Source: a virus
IMG/VR virus record: IMGVR_UViG_3300006916_010289
Span: 1-26,568 of that record
Reading direction: 5' to 3' (one strand)
DNA: 26,568 bases
Below are positions 7,897 through 14,788 of this stretch, one piece after another (position 1 is the stretch's first letter; every line of letters begins with the position of its first letter). The translations under genes were made by a program, and so were the position numbers. Under the pieces are notes generated by a model that worked only from the letters and a program-made list of their open reading frames with translations, was not told the DNA's origin and ran no database searches.

Positions 7897-9016
7897 ACAA
7901 AAAGGTTTCATTGAGGAGAATGTTTATGAAGAAGCTAAGAAACGTATTCATCATATTTATGACACTCACGACAATGTTAACATTGCTTACAGCGGTGGCA
8001 AAGATTCTACCGTCATCCTTAACCTCGTTTGGGAAGTCGCTCAAGAAAGAGGACTAGACTCAATCGATGCTCATCATAGAGATGAAGAATTGAATCCGGG
8101 ACTGATACTTGATAATGTAAAGTATTACTTTGACCAACCTTGGTGCAATATGACGTGGTATGCACTACCAAAGAATGGTTCTTTCTTCTGTTTAGGCGTA
8201 ACTAAGCAAATAACTTACTGGGACCCAAGTGGAGAAAGAGAATGGCTAAGACCTAAACCCGAATGGGCTGAGACTTTAAATGATAGAACAGAAGTCTTAG
8301 GTCGACACGGCTATGACCAAATCATTACTGATACTTATCCTAAAGGTAAAGTAGCAATAATAAATGGTATCAGAGCTGAAGAAAGTTTAGTTCGTTACCG
8401 TTCAGTAGTAAATAAGATTACTGACAACTATATTGTAAGCTCTAGTTTAGATAGAACTAGATTAGCTAAGCCAATATATGACTGGATGGAAAATGATGTA
8501 TTTAAATACTTTCACGATAATAACTTAAGATACTCAGCTTGGTATGAGCAACAATTATGGAGTGGCGACGGACTTAGGGTTGCACCACCATTAATCGCAG
8601 AATCTATGAAGACTATAGACAAGTGGGCACAGATGGACCCGGAGTTTTATAACAGGTTAACTGATATATTCCCCGAGGTAAGAGCACACGAAAGATACAA
8701 GGGCACGATAAGCGACGCACACATTTATAAAGAATATGGTAAAGATATGGAAGGTGTCAAGCAATGGATTGAAGCCAATGTTGACCCGGAAGACTCTGTT
8801 TATCCAAGAATGCTGCAGAAGTGGAAAGCTGTAAAGCGTTTAACTGAAACACAACCGGAGAGATATTTACCGGGAGGCACAGCAGAGTGGGTGTTAAAGC
8901 ACTTTGTTACTGGCAAAATCATACACGGTGATATTTATCCAATGACTACACAGGAAATACGACAAAAATACGGTAGAAAGAAACCGAAAATTAATAAGAA
9001 TAGGAGAAAGAAATGA
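7889..9016 (+). CDS. PAPS reductase-like PP-loop protein (IbrA-like)
   Basis: A 375-residue protein of the phosphoadenosine-phosphosulfate reductase family. The PP-loop AYSGGKDST is at 33-41, followed by DAHHRDEELNPG and, later, INGIRAEESLVRYR. True sulfate-assimilation enzymes carry a C-terminal catalytic Cys motif (ECGLH) that is not seen here, so sulfonucleotide reduction is unlikely. Many phages and islands carry this long form next to a ParB-like partner (IbrA/IbrB), where the role is unsettled but may involve nucleotide activation or regulation. The basic C terminus (YGRKKPKINKNRRKK) suggests nucleic-acid contact. It overlaps both neighbours. Confidence 0.82.
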   Translation: MARQKGFIEENVYEEAKKRIHHIYDTHDNVNIAYSGGKDSTVILNLVWEVAQERGLDSIDAHHRDEELNPGLILDNVKYYFDQPWCNMTWYALPKNGSFFCLGVTKQITYWDPSGEREWLRPKPEWAETLNDRTEVLGRHGYDQIITDTYPKGKVAIINGIRAEESLVRYRSVVNKITDNYIVSSSLDRTRLAKPIYDWMENDVFKYFHDNNLRYSAWYEQQLWSGDGLRVAPPLIAESMKTIDKWAQMDPEFYNRLTDIFPEVRAHERYKGTISDAHIYKEYGKDMEGVKQWIEANVDPEDSVYPRMLQKWKAVKRLTETQPERYLPGGTAEWVLKHFVTGKIIHGDIYPMTTQEIRQKYGRKKPKINKNRRKK

Positions 9017-9246
9017 TGGATTTGTTTTTCAAATCAAAATCTAAACAGGCATACAGACTTACTATGGTCAAGCAAGAATACCTTGACTACCTAAATGGAT
9101 GGATTGGTAAGCTCGAAACTAAAATATATAAGATGGAATCACGTAAGCACAATACAGATGAAATTAAAGCTCTTAGAAACAATCTAAGGATTTTAAAGAC
9201 TTGTGCTAAAACGTTTAAAGGAATAAGTTCTAATTATGAGCAATAA
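9013..9246 (+). CDS. Small basic helical protein
   Basis: A 77-residue Lys-rich protein, starting within the stop of the PAPS-reductase-like gene and preceded by AGGAGAAAG. Two long charged helices are predicted by eye. Unrecognised. It overlaps the next gene by 11 nt. Confidence 0.7.
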   Translation: MMDLFFKSKSKQAYRLTMVKQEYLDYLNGWIGKLETKIYKMESRKHNTDEIKALRNNLRILKTCAKTFKGISSNYEQ

Positions 9247-9418
9247 GTATCTATTTCATTCGTTAGAGTTTGTAAAGACAGATGAAATCTCTGTGTTCTC
9301 TATTCTCAATGGGGAATCTCTAATAGTTAATATTGGTAGCGAGGGATTAGAAGTAGAGTTCAATGACCAAAGAGTTCATAAAATGAGTTGGGAGGAGTTA
9401 GATACAAATGGCAGTTAA
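9236..9418 (+). CDS. Small hypothetical protein
   Basis: A 60-residue acidic protein, beta-rich by residue pattern. It overlaps both neighbours by about 11 nt, typical of this tightly packed operon. No family recognised. Confidence 0.65.
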   Translation: MSNKYLFHSLEFVKTDEISVFSILNGESLIVNIGSEGLEVEFNDQRVHKMSWEELDTNGS

Positions 9419-9776
9419 TGATTATTATTGGGAACTTGCAGAACTTAACCCCGATGCAGTTGTTTATGAAGAATTCGAATCAGCGTATATGGGTATTGCT
9501 AAAAGGGTAGGTTTAAAGCCAGTTGCTATGTATGACACTGAAACAATCATCAACACTATTGGTTTTAACTTAATGCAAGACAAAGAGTTTATGGAAAATC
9601 TCGAGAAGGACCATACAGAGGAGCAAGATAAGATAGAAGCTCTTTATGATGAGGCAAGTCAACACTTTGACTTCAACATTGCAGGTGGTATCTTCGGTGA
9701 AGATAACGAGAATGGACCTATATTCTTGCAGATGCCCGACGTAAACTTTGATGAAAGGATAGAAGAAGATGAGTAA
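9408..9776 (+). CDS. Acidic hypothetical protein
   Basis: A 122-residue strongly acidic protein ending DERIEEDE. GGAGGAG is 16-22 nt upstream, inside the previous gene. Unrecognised. It lies within the ParB/PAPS-reductase cassette. Confidence 0.7.
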   Translation: MAVNDYYWELAELNPDAVVYEEFESAYMGIAKRVGLKPVAMYDTETIINTIGFNLMQDKEFMENLEKDHTEEQDKIEALYDEASQHFDFNIAGGIFGEDNENGPIFLQMPDVNFDERIEEDE

Positions 9777-9867
9777 AAGATTCAGAAAAGAGCAGCACCA
9801 GTGGACTCAAGAGATAAATTGGAATACCTCTTTACCTAAATACGGTGAGAGTGAAAAGAAAAAATGA
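9769..9867 (+). CDS. 32-residue basic peptide
   Basis: A short frame filling the gap between two real genes: it overlaps the upstream stop by 8 nt and the downstream ATG by 4 nt (ATGA), with GAAGAAG as ribosome site. The product is Lys/Arg and Gln/Trp rich. The perfect coupling on both sides supports translation. Confidence 0.55.
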   Translation: MSKRFRKEQHQWTQEINWNTSLPKYGESEKKK

Positions 9868-10409
9868 GTATATTCGAAGACCAGCCAATAAGTAATGTAG
9901 TTTGGAAACTAGCTAGTGAGTTAGACCCTAACGATTACAACCCAAACAGAGTTCTAACAGATGAGTTTAGAATATTAGCTTTGAACATTCAAAGATTCGG
10001 ATGGATACAGCCAATACTTATAAACAAGAACAACATCATTATTGATGGTTTTCATAGATGGAAACTTGCTCAAGACAGTAAAGAACTTTATAAAATGTTC
10101 AGCGGCAGAGTTCCTTGCGTTGTTATGGACTTAGATGATAGGGAAGCAATGCTACTTACCATCAGAATAAACAGAGCTAAGGGCGTTCACGAGGCTAGTT
10201 CTATGGCAAAGATTGCAAAGAAACTAGTAAATGAGTTCGGAATGACACCAGCTAACCTACAAGAAGAGCTTGGTATGGGCGGCAGAGAGGTCGAATTGTT
10301 ACTTGCTGACACTGTATTCGTCATAAAAGAGATAGATAAATGGCAATACTCTAAAGCTTGGTATCCATATGAAGACAAAAAGAAGTATGGCAACAGTGAC
10401 GTTAACTAA
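9864..10409 (+). CDS. Second ParB-like protein (IbrB-like)
   Basis: A 181-residue protein with the ParB core LALNIQRFGWIQPILIN (38-54) and the DGFHRW box (61-66), then a helical C-terminal part with an HTH-like segment (FGMTPANLQEELGMGGREVE). It resembles IbrB-type partners of PAPS-reductase-like proteins. It differs clearly from the ParB-like protein at 7028, so the cassette carries two distinct ParB folds. The ATG overlaps the preceding stop. Confidence 0.8.
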   Translation: MSIFEDQPISNVVWKLASELDPNDYNPNRVLTDEFRILALNIQRFGWIQPILINKNNIIIDGFHRWKLAQDSKELYKMFSGRVPCVVMDLDDREAMLLTIRINRAKGVHEASSMAKIAKKLVNEFGMTPANLQEELGMGGREVELLLADTVFVIKEIDKWQYSKAWYPYEDKKKYGNSDVN

Positions 10410-10791
10410 ACAGCAGATACTTAAGATACTTAAACGCAAGGTAGAAAGCCACAACAAAAGGTTTGAGTTTATCTCGGGCAAGAAAGCAGACTTCTACACA
10501 CTGAGGATTGTATTTTCACGTGGGTATGAAGCAGAAGAAATGTTTGGTGAAGACAATGAGAACAAAAAAATTAAAGCAGGCTTCAGAAGAGTAAAGTATT
10601 TCTTGTATCTAATGAGAAACGGTTACCCGGCAATGACCTCTGACTTAAGTGCAGAAGAAGATTTTCACATACTACCTAAAGGTCACAGAATGAAAGCAGA
10701 CTGGGAGACTTTTCATAGACCCGAGTTTGATTACTTTATCGATACAGAGACTTCATTCGACAACTATATGAACGTATTCGAAGAAGAATAA
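10387..10791 (+). CDS. Hypothetical protein
   Basis: A 134-residue protein from the ATG at 10387, with AAAGAAG just upstream; an ATG at 10369 would be six codons longer. It overlaps the end of the ParB-like gene and closes the operon. Mixed charged and aromatic; no family recognised. Confidence 0.75.
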   Translation: MATVTLTKQQILKILKRKVESHNKRFEFISGKKADFYTLRIVFSRGYEAEEMFGEDNENKKIKAGFRRVKYFLYLMRNGYPAMTSDLSAEEDFHILPKGHRMKADWETFHRPEFDYFIDTETSFDNYMNVFEEE

Positions 10792-10810
10792 AAGATTTAC
10801 CTAAGATAGC

Positions 10811-10838
10811 TTGACAAACTGGAAAATCGTGGTATTGT
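10811..10838 (+). promoter_or_regulatory. Sigma70-type promoter
   Basis: TTGACA (10811-10816), 16-nt spacer, TATTGT (10833-10838), with GAGGGAGA ahead of the ATG at 10868. Confidence 0.7.
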
Positions 10839-10867
10839 GATAGAGACAATCAATAGAGGGAGACATA

Positions 10868-11401
10868 ATGCAATCTGTAAAGGTTGACGTTAAAGAAGAT
10901 ACAGTAAACATAAGAGACATTTGGCTAAAGAACGCCGAAAAAGCTAAAGAATTTGGTGGTAAAAGATTTCTTGGGTTTACAGAAAAAGGCGCTGAAGTAT
11001 GGGTTTCATATCTTTTAGATTTAGAAACTGGTTCTTTGACTGCCAAGTCATCACACGATTTTAGTGCATTGATGTATGAAGAAGCACAACTTGCTACAGC
11101 AAGAGTTACCGTTCCTAGAAACAAGGTTCAAAGAACCTCAACAGAGAGAATGGTTAGAGCTAATGCTAAAAACGCAGGTGGTAAAGTAACACTATTTACT
11201 TTGAGTTATATTCAAAGGTTATTAGATATGATAGATGGTAAGAACCCTAGGGCATTCGTCAAAGGTAAACCAACTACCTTACTTATGAATTACCTAGCAG
11301 GTGCTATCTATGAGGGTGACCTAGATGAAGAAAATGGTTTCACTTTTAGACAAGCTATAGAAGTAGCAAAGCTACCCGAAGGTGAATACTTTATAGTCTA
11401 A
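10868..11401 (+). CDS. Hypothetical protein with its own promoter
   Basis: A 177-residue protein with a good promoter and ribosome site. Residues 1-80 contain FLGFTEKGAEVWVSYLLDLE; the C-terminal half is helical with FTLSYIQRLLDMIDGKNPRA. Unrecognised. Its stop is immediately followed by the right copy of the inverted repeat. Confidence 0.8.
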   Translation: MQSVKVDVKEDTVNIRDIWLKNAEKAKEFGGKRFLGFTEKGAEVWVSYLLDLETGSLTAKSSHDFSALMYEEAQLATARVTVPRNKVQRTSTERMVRANAKNAGGKVTLFTLSYIQRLLDMIDGKNPRAFVKGKPTTLLMNYLAGAIYEGDLDEENGFTFRQAIEVAKLPEGEYFIV

Positions 11402-11488
11402 CAAAGAAGTATAGAAGATTACTAAGCAGTGTATATGTATAACACAATTATATTGCAAACGTAAGATGAGTGGGGGGTGTATTAAATG
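11402..11488. repeat. Right copy of the 87-bp inverted repeat
   Basis: Exact reverse complement of positions 1-87, beginning on the base after the stop of the gene at 10868. Here it carries a non-functional copy of the last seven codons of the leftward gene at 64 (reading QRSIEDY on this strand). Confidence 0.95.
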
Positions 11489-11551
11489 TTCGTTGCCCGA
11501 ATCTAAATAAGCCCCCTACCTAGTCTGCACATAAATTTTTTTATTTAGTAG

Positions 11552-11580
11552 TTGACAAAGTATACAAGGTATGTTATAGT
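11552..11580 (+). promoter_or_regulatory. Strong promoter for a small RNA
   Basis: TTGACA (11552-11557), 17-nt spacer, TG-T-TATAGT (11575-11580). No coding frame follows. Confidence 0.8.
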
Positions 11581-11586
11581 TATTAC

Positions 11587-11731
11587 TATAAGGCTGAACG
11601 GCTAGTTCAAAAGGGTAAGACCGTTCGTGATTTCTTCCAAAGAAGAGAGAGCATCCCCTGCTTTATTGGGTCCAATCCTATGGAGAGGAGTCTAGGGACA
11701 ATAGGGGAGGGGTCCGTTTTTATTTTCCAAT
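11587..11731 (+). ncRNA. Structured small RNA ending in a G/C-rich hairpin and U-tract
   Basis: About 145 nt from a strong promoter, with no plausible ORF. Helices read directly: GAACGG/CCGTTC, TCTTC/GAAGA with a CAAA loop, then CCCCT...AGGGG extended by ATTG/CAAT and TCC/GGA, followed by a T-rich tail (GTTTTTATTTT). Its CCCCTGCTxxATTGxxTCC core and GGAGTCTA recur in the leftward RNA at 17900-18074. No known family recognised. Confidence 0.55.
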
Positions 11732-11739
11732 CAAAAAAA

Positions 11740-11996
11740 ATCTGAATTCCAAAGTCGTCCAAATTTTAAATTTCAAAAATCTAAATCTATACTTTAGATA
11801 GAGGTCCGGACTATTTTCTAGTCACTAATGCCCAATGGATTAAAAAGGTTCCGGACATTATTGGGAATCTTAATGCAAATGGGAATCTAAACCTAAACTT
11901 TATATCTAGATTTTGGAGTTGGTAAATTTTGGTAAAAGTTCCGGGAGCTCCGTGGAGTATAGGATTTAACTCAAAAAAGAAATTAATTGTATTGAT
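11740..11996 (+). other. Non-coding region with TCCGGAC motifs
   Basis: No convincing ORF. It contains GGTCCGGAC near 11810 and GGTTCCGGAC near 11850, and a 3' stretch GGATTTAACTC-AAAAAAGAAATT that closely matches one at about 13831. Both matching stretches precede a TTGACA promoter. It may be part of the transcript starting at 11587 or a DNA-binding region. Confidence 0.4.
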
Positions 11997-12025
11997 TTGA
12001 CAAATGTCCTACTTTCTGTTAAGTT
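11997..12025 (+). promoter_or_regulatory. Promoter of the small-ORF cluster
   Basis: TTGACA (11997-12002), 17-nt spacer, TG-T-TAAGTT (12020-12025). The leader carries GAAAGG before the ATG at 12058. Confidence 0.75.
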
Positions 12026-12057
12026 ATTAATACAAGATAAAACAGAAAGGTTAAAAA

Positions 12058-12240
12058 ATGAAATACACATTGGCTGAACTTAATAAAAAGTATCAAAGTA
12101 AAGATATCTTTATTAACGCCACTATGGTTCCATCTTTTAATTGGTCTACTAGAGGTATCAAAGAGTTCACTATTAAGACTAGTAGTGTATGCCGGGAAAA
12201 CTTTGAGACATTAGAAGCCATTAATAGAAGACATAACTAA
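12058..12240 (+). CDS. Small hypothetical protein
   Basis: A 60-residue protein, first of a run of tiny genes behind the promoter at 11997. Unrecognised; basic and Ser/Thr rich. CAGAAAGG is the ribosome site. Confidence 0.7.
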   Translation: MKYTLAELNKKYQSKDIFINATMVPSFNWSTRGIKEFTIKTSSVCRENFETLEAINRRHN

Positions 12241-12252
12241 GAAAGGCAGACA

Positions 12253-12324
12253 TTGATTAGATTGTTATTAGCAATAATAGACGGACAGCAAAGTGAAGAA
12301 AAGGAAAACAATGAAGACATATAA
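12253..12324 (+). CDS. Possible 23-residue peptide with a TTG start
   Basis: A TTG-initiated frame with GAAAGG upstream, filling the space between two better small genes. A hydrophobic N terminus (LIRLLLAII) is followed by an acidic tail. Weak evidence beyond its spacing. Confidence 0.3.
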   Translation: MIRLLLAIIDGQQSEEKENNEDI

Positions 12325-12336
12325 GGAGAAAAAATA

Positions 12337-12462
12337 ATGCCTAAGTTAAAAACATATAAGATATTAGTAAAATTTGATGCGACTGACGAAAAAGACGCAG
12401 AAGATTTCGTTTACGATATGCAACCAAAAGATTGGTTAGAACATTTAGAGGAGGAAGAATAA
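12337..12462 (+). CDS. 41-residue acidic protein
   Basis: Starts after AAGGAGAAAA. The sequence (YKILVKFDATDEKDAEDFVY) suggests a short beta-alpha unit. The last codons (GAG GAG GAA GAA) encode Glu and also form the ribosome site of the next gene, whose ATG overlaps this stop. Confidence 0.7.
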   Translation: MPKLKTYKILVKFDATDEKDAEDFVYDMQPKDWLEHLEEEE

Positions 12463-12635
12463 TGGCAGATATCACAGAAGTATTAGATGAGTATTGCGAA
12501 AGTGTTTATGGTCATACTAATTGGGGATATACAAGCACATACTCTAAAGAAGAACTATCAGATAAATCTAAGTATGACCTTGAATTAGATAACAGTATTG
12601 TTATTTGGTATGAGGCATTAAAGGAGGAAGAATAA
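12462..12635 (+). CDS. 57-residue acidic protein
   Basis: The ATG at 12462 overlaps the preceding stop (TAATG) and uses the GAGGAGGAAG at the end of the previous gene. It ends in KEEE, again encoding a GGAGGAAG site for the next gene. Function unknown. Confidence 0.75.
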   Translation: MADITEVLDEYCESVYGHTNWGYTSTYSKEELSDKSKYDLELDNSIVIWYEALKEEE

Positions 12636-12778
12636 TGGCTATATATGCAAAGTTTGATTTCAACGTTTATATTGAAGTTCAAGATATCAATGATAGTAAT
12701 GAGATTAAAGACGCAGTAATTGACTGGTGGACTAGCACAACAGACTTACCGGACTATGAAATATTAGAGGAGGAATAA
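12635..12778 (+). CDS. 47-residue acidic protein
   Basis: TAATG overlap with the previous gene. A beta-rich N terminus (YAKFDFNVYIEVQD) resembles that of the protein at 12337 in layout. It ends LEEE, encoded by GAGGAGGAA, the ribosome site of the next gene. Confidence 0.7.
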   Translation: MAIYAKFDFNVYIEVQDINDSNEIKDAVIDWWTSTTDLPDYEILEEE

Positions 12779-12918
12779 TGCAAGCTGAATATTTTATTCA
12801 CGAAGTTATTGTGTCAGATAGTAAAGGTAAATTATATAATTTTAATAGTGATTATATGAACGAAAACTTTCAAGTTACTGAATACGATACCTTGACACCA
12901 ATAGAGGAGGAAGAATGA
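12778..12918 (+). CDS. 46-residue acidic protein
   Basis: TAATG overlap with the previous gene. It ends PIEEEE, encoded by GAGGAGGAAGAA, which serves the next ATG (overlap ATGA). Unrecognised. Confidence 0.7.
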   Translation: MQAEYFIHEVIVSDSKGKLYNFNSDYMNENFQVTEYDTLTPIEEEE

Positions 12919-13040
12919 AAGAACATTTAACAGAAGTTGTTTGGGAAGATATATTTGGTAACGAAGTCAAAAGAGACTTTTATGACTTAAGAAGTCCAGC
13001 TGAAAAAAAACTTTCTAAAGAACTTGACAAAAATAAATAA
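12915..13040 (+). CDS. 41-residue protein closing the tiny-ORF cluster
   Basis: Overlaps the preceding stop by 4 nt. The C terminus is Lys-rich (AEKKLSKELDKNK) instead of Glu-rich, consistent with no gene following. Its last codons contain the TTGACA of the next promoter (13024). Confidence 0.65.
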   Translation: MKEHLTEVVWEDIFGNEVKRDFYDLRSPAEKKLSKELDKNK

Positions 13041-13051
13041 TCTGTTAAGGT
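13024..13051 (+). promoter_or_regulatory. Promoter of a structured RNA
   Basis: TTGACA (13024-13029), 16-nt spacer, TG-T-TAAGGT (13046-13051). No ORF follows. Confidence 0.55.
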
Positions 13052-13057
13052 GGATTA

Positions 13058-13260
13058 CATAAGGTTAAGAAATTAACTTTATACAAGCTATTTATGTAGG
13101 ACGAGAGGAACCTTAGGGTGATAAAATTTCTAGGAAACTAGACATTCAAAGTCTGTAAGTAGCTTGTAGCACATAATAAAGGTTGGTAGTTCATTACTAC
13201 CTAGACACGAAACAACTAAACGCAGACCTCGTTAATTGTGTGTTACAAGCTATTTATGTA
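13058..13260 (+). ncRNA. Structured RNA with two competing repeat arms
   Basis: Non-coding. An exact 17-nt direct repeat, TACAAGCTATTTATGTA, occurs at 13082-13098 and 13244-13260. Between them TAAGTAGCTTGTA (13156-13168) can pair with either copy (13 pairs including one G-U). Additional hairpins: TCTAG/CTAGA with a GAAA tetraloop and GGTAGT/ACTACC (around 13184-13200). The mutually exclusive pairings suggest a switch-like or attenuating structure. The next promoter starts right after the second copy. Confidence 0.5.
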
Positions 13261-13265
13261 ATGAC

Positions 13266-13294
13266 TTGACATAGTGCCAAGACTATGTTATAGT
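13266..13294 (+). promoter_or_regulatory. Strong promoter with a symmetric spacer
   Basis: TTGACA (13266-13271), 17-nt spacer, TG-T-TATAGT (13289-13294). The spacer contains a perfect inverted repeat ACATAGT-gccaag-ACTATGT (13269-13288), a possible operator. Confidence 0.75.
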
Positions 13295-13300
13295 AATTAT

Positions 13301-13860
13301 ATTGATAGCGTGAAGTTATCACGCACGGCAACATTTCTTCTGAATGGATACATTCGTTAGGAAATGTGGTTATGTGAGAGACAAACTAGGGAGAATTACT
13401 AGGGGAATATGCTTTCTGCTCGGGTGAGACCGGGACTCACGGAGAGCGACGAAGGAGCCGGCACCTCGAGGGGTGGAGAACCGGAGCACCTAGCCAGTAA
13501 AAAGAGACAAAGAATTGACTTTGTTAACATTCTGTAGATGACTTGAGAGTTGCAGGACACCTTGGGTAACTGAGGTCGGCTGAGATTAAGCCATTAGGTA
13601 AGAGAGAGAATGTTATGGGAACGCCCCACTAAATCTGCGAGTTTCCGAAAATGGGAATGTTTGTGTAAACCGTATAGGTCTCATTCTGTGTAAAAAGAGT
13701 TGGAGGGTGAAAGTAACGGGTTCATCTGAATATAACTCAAGTGATAACTCCACGGTATCAATAAAACGGTCCGGACCCTCTTAAGTGAGGTAATGGTCAG
13801 ATACTGGAGGCTGGAATCTAACTGGAGACTGGATTCAACTCCAAAAAGAAATTAGGTTAC
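13301..13860 (+). ncRNA. Large structured non-coding RNA, first unit
   Basis: About 560 nt behind a strong promoter, with no plausible coding frame. Clear helices: GCGTG/CACGC (about 13308-13324); a stacked hairpin ACATTTC/GAAATGT enclosing GAATG/CATTC with a GATA loop (about 13331-13367); GTGAG/CTCAC (about 13424-13439); and a long-range 9-bp helix TAACATTCT (13525-13533) with AGAATGTTA (13607-13615). GGTCCGGACC lies near 13759. Near the 3' end are two imperfect copies of ACTGGAGxCTGGAxTC. It may be read through into the next unit. No known RNA family could be assigned; RNase P and group I intron cores are not visible. Confidence 0.6.
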
Positions 13861-13865
13861 AGAAT

Positions 13866-13894
13866 TTGACAAGTTATTCAAAACCTGCTAACTT
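13866..13894 (+). promoter_or_regulatory. Promoter of the second large RNA unit
   Basis: TTGACA (13866-13871), 17-nt spacer, TG-C-TAACTT (13889-13894). Confidence 0.6.
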
Positions 13895-13900
13895 GGTTAT

Positions 13901-14518
13901 ATATTCAATACGAACTTGAAATAGTGGTTCTGAGGATATTAAGAAAATTTGGCTTTTTGACAACAGAATATTTATATCAAACTTTAGCAAGATAATTTTA
14001 AGAGTTGGCTCGTAAAGTGTCCATAGTCTCGAAAAGAAACCTCTTGTTCGCTATGTTTTAAGAATTGTGAGAATACTAGTTAGGACCACAAGAAACCTAC
14101 TACCTCTAGCAACAATGTGAGCTTATCGGAAACTACCTGCACAGAGTAAGAGAGGAAACTCTCAGTTGCAACTAAACAGCTCTAAAGATTGTCTTACTAA
14201 AGTTTGGTAATCGAATATAAATGGATTACTAATTTGGATACTGGAGAGACTGTGCGAGGCAGTTAGTCGACAAGAGCCCCCTCAGAAAGTATCCATAGTT
14301 TTAAAGGTCAAAGGGTGATGACATAGCAATGAGGTGGAAAGCCAATCGTGTGTGTTGCTGTGTAGCTCTACAAAAAGGAAACTGTGAAGGACACACGACT
14401 GTGCAGTTTCTCGTTAAGGGAAATAGTGTCGGAGCTTGAGATTCCAAGTTGGTAAATAGCTCCTCAATGGACACAAACTTGGATTCCCTTTAATCCTACT
14501 TTGTGAAATTTTTCACAA
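13901..14518 (+). ncRNA. Large structured non-coding RNA with a 3' pseudoknot domain
   Basis: About 620 nt without a plausible ORF. Helices: CATAG/CTATG around 14022-14055; GAGAG-GAAA-CTCTC (14150-14163); TGGTAATC/GATTACTA (14205-14212/14224-14231); GGATACT/AGTATCC (14236-14242/14288-14294); GAAACTG/CAGTTTC (14378-14384/14404-14410). The 3' domain is closed by AAGGGAA/TTCCCTT (14416-14422/14484-14490) and holds GTGTC/GACAC and GGAGCT/AGCTCC. The loop of the latter, TCCAAGTT (14443-14450), pairs with AACTTGGA (14476-14483), forming a pseudoknot. It ends with hairpin TTGTGAA/TTCACAA (14501-14518). Size, phage context and GNRA loops recall the GOLLD/ROOL class of giant phage RNAs, but membership is not shown. 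Confidence 0.65.
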
Positions 14519-14544
14519 GGATATAAAATAAATCTTAAATAAAG

Positions 14545-14572
14545 TTGACATAGTTTTAAATCTTGTTAAATT
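14545..14572 (+). promoter_or_regulatory. Leaderless-type promoter
   Basis: TTGACA (14545-14550), 16-nt spacer, TG-T-TAAATT (14567-14572), ATG exactly 6 nt later at 14579. Confidence 0.7.
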
Positions 14573-14578
14573 GGAAGT

Positions 14579-14722
14579 ATGCAAAAACATAAACTAACAT
14601 TCTACACACCACAGAGTTGGGTTTACTTATTCAGTATCCCTACAAGCTCTATGCGTGTAGAAAACTTCCTAATAAACACATTAGGTCGTTATCTTATGTT
14701 CTCGAAAGACATTAGGTCCTAG
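14579..14722 (+). CDS. 47-residue protein, leaderless start
   Basis: The ATG lies 6 nt after the -10 box, so translation would begin at the mRNA 5' end; GGAAG is too close to act as a normal ribosome site. Unrecognised product with a hydrophobic/aromatic centre (WVYLFSIP). After the stop, GTGTGGA...TCCACAC (about 14735-14763) forms a hairpin. Confidence 0.55.
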   Translation: MQKHKLTFYTPQSWVYLFSIPTSSMRVENFLINTLGRYLMFSKDIRS

Positions 14723-14788
14723 AGACGTGGGGCAGTGTGGAGCCTTTCAACAGAATCCACACACGATGAAAAAAATTTTCAATAAGAG

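Noticed and set aside
9864-10409. Chromosome/plasmid partition ParB
   Set aside because: No ParA-like ATPase nearby and no parS-like sites seen; pairing with a PAPS-reductase-like gene fits IbrB-type proteins better.
10801-11124. Leftward ORF of 107 codons
   Set aside because: Antisense to the well-supported gene at 10868 and covers its promoter.
11590-11640. Possible tRNA
   Set aside because: The GAACGG/CCGTTC hairpin lacks a T-arm, acceptor pairing and CCA.
13301-14518. RNase P RNA, full tmRNA or group I intron
   Set aside because: None of the conserved core strings (for example GAGGAAAGTCC, a tmRNA tag frame, or P7/R/S elements) could be found.
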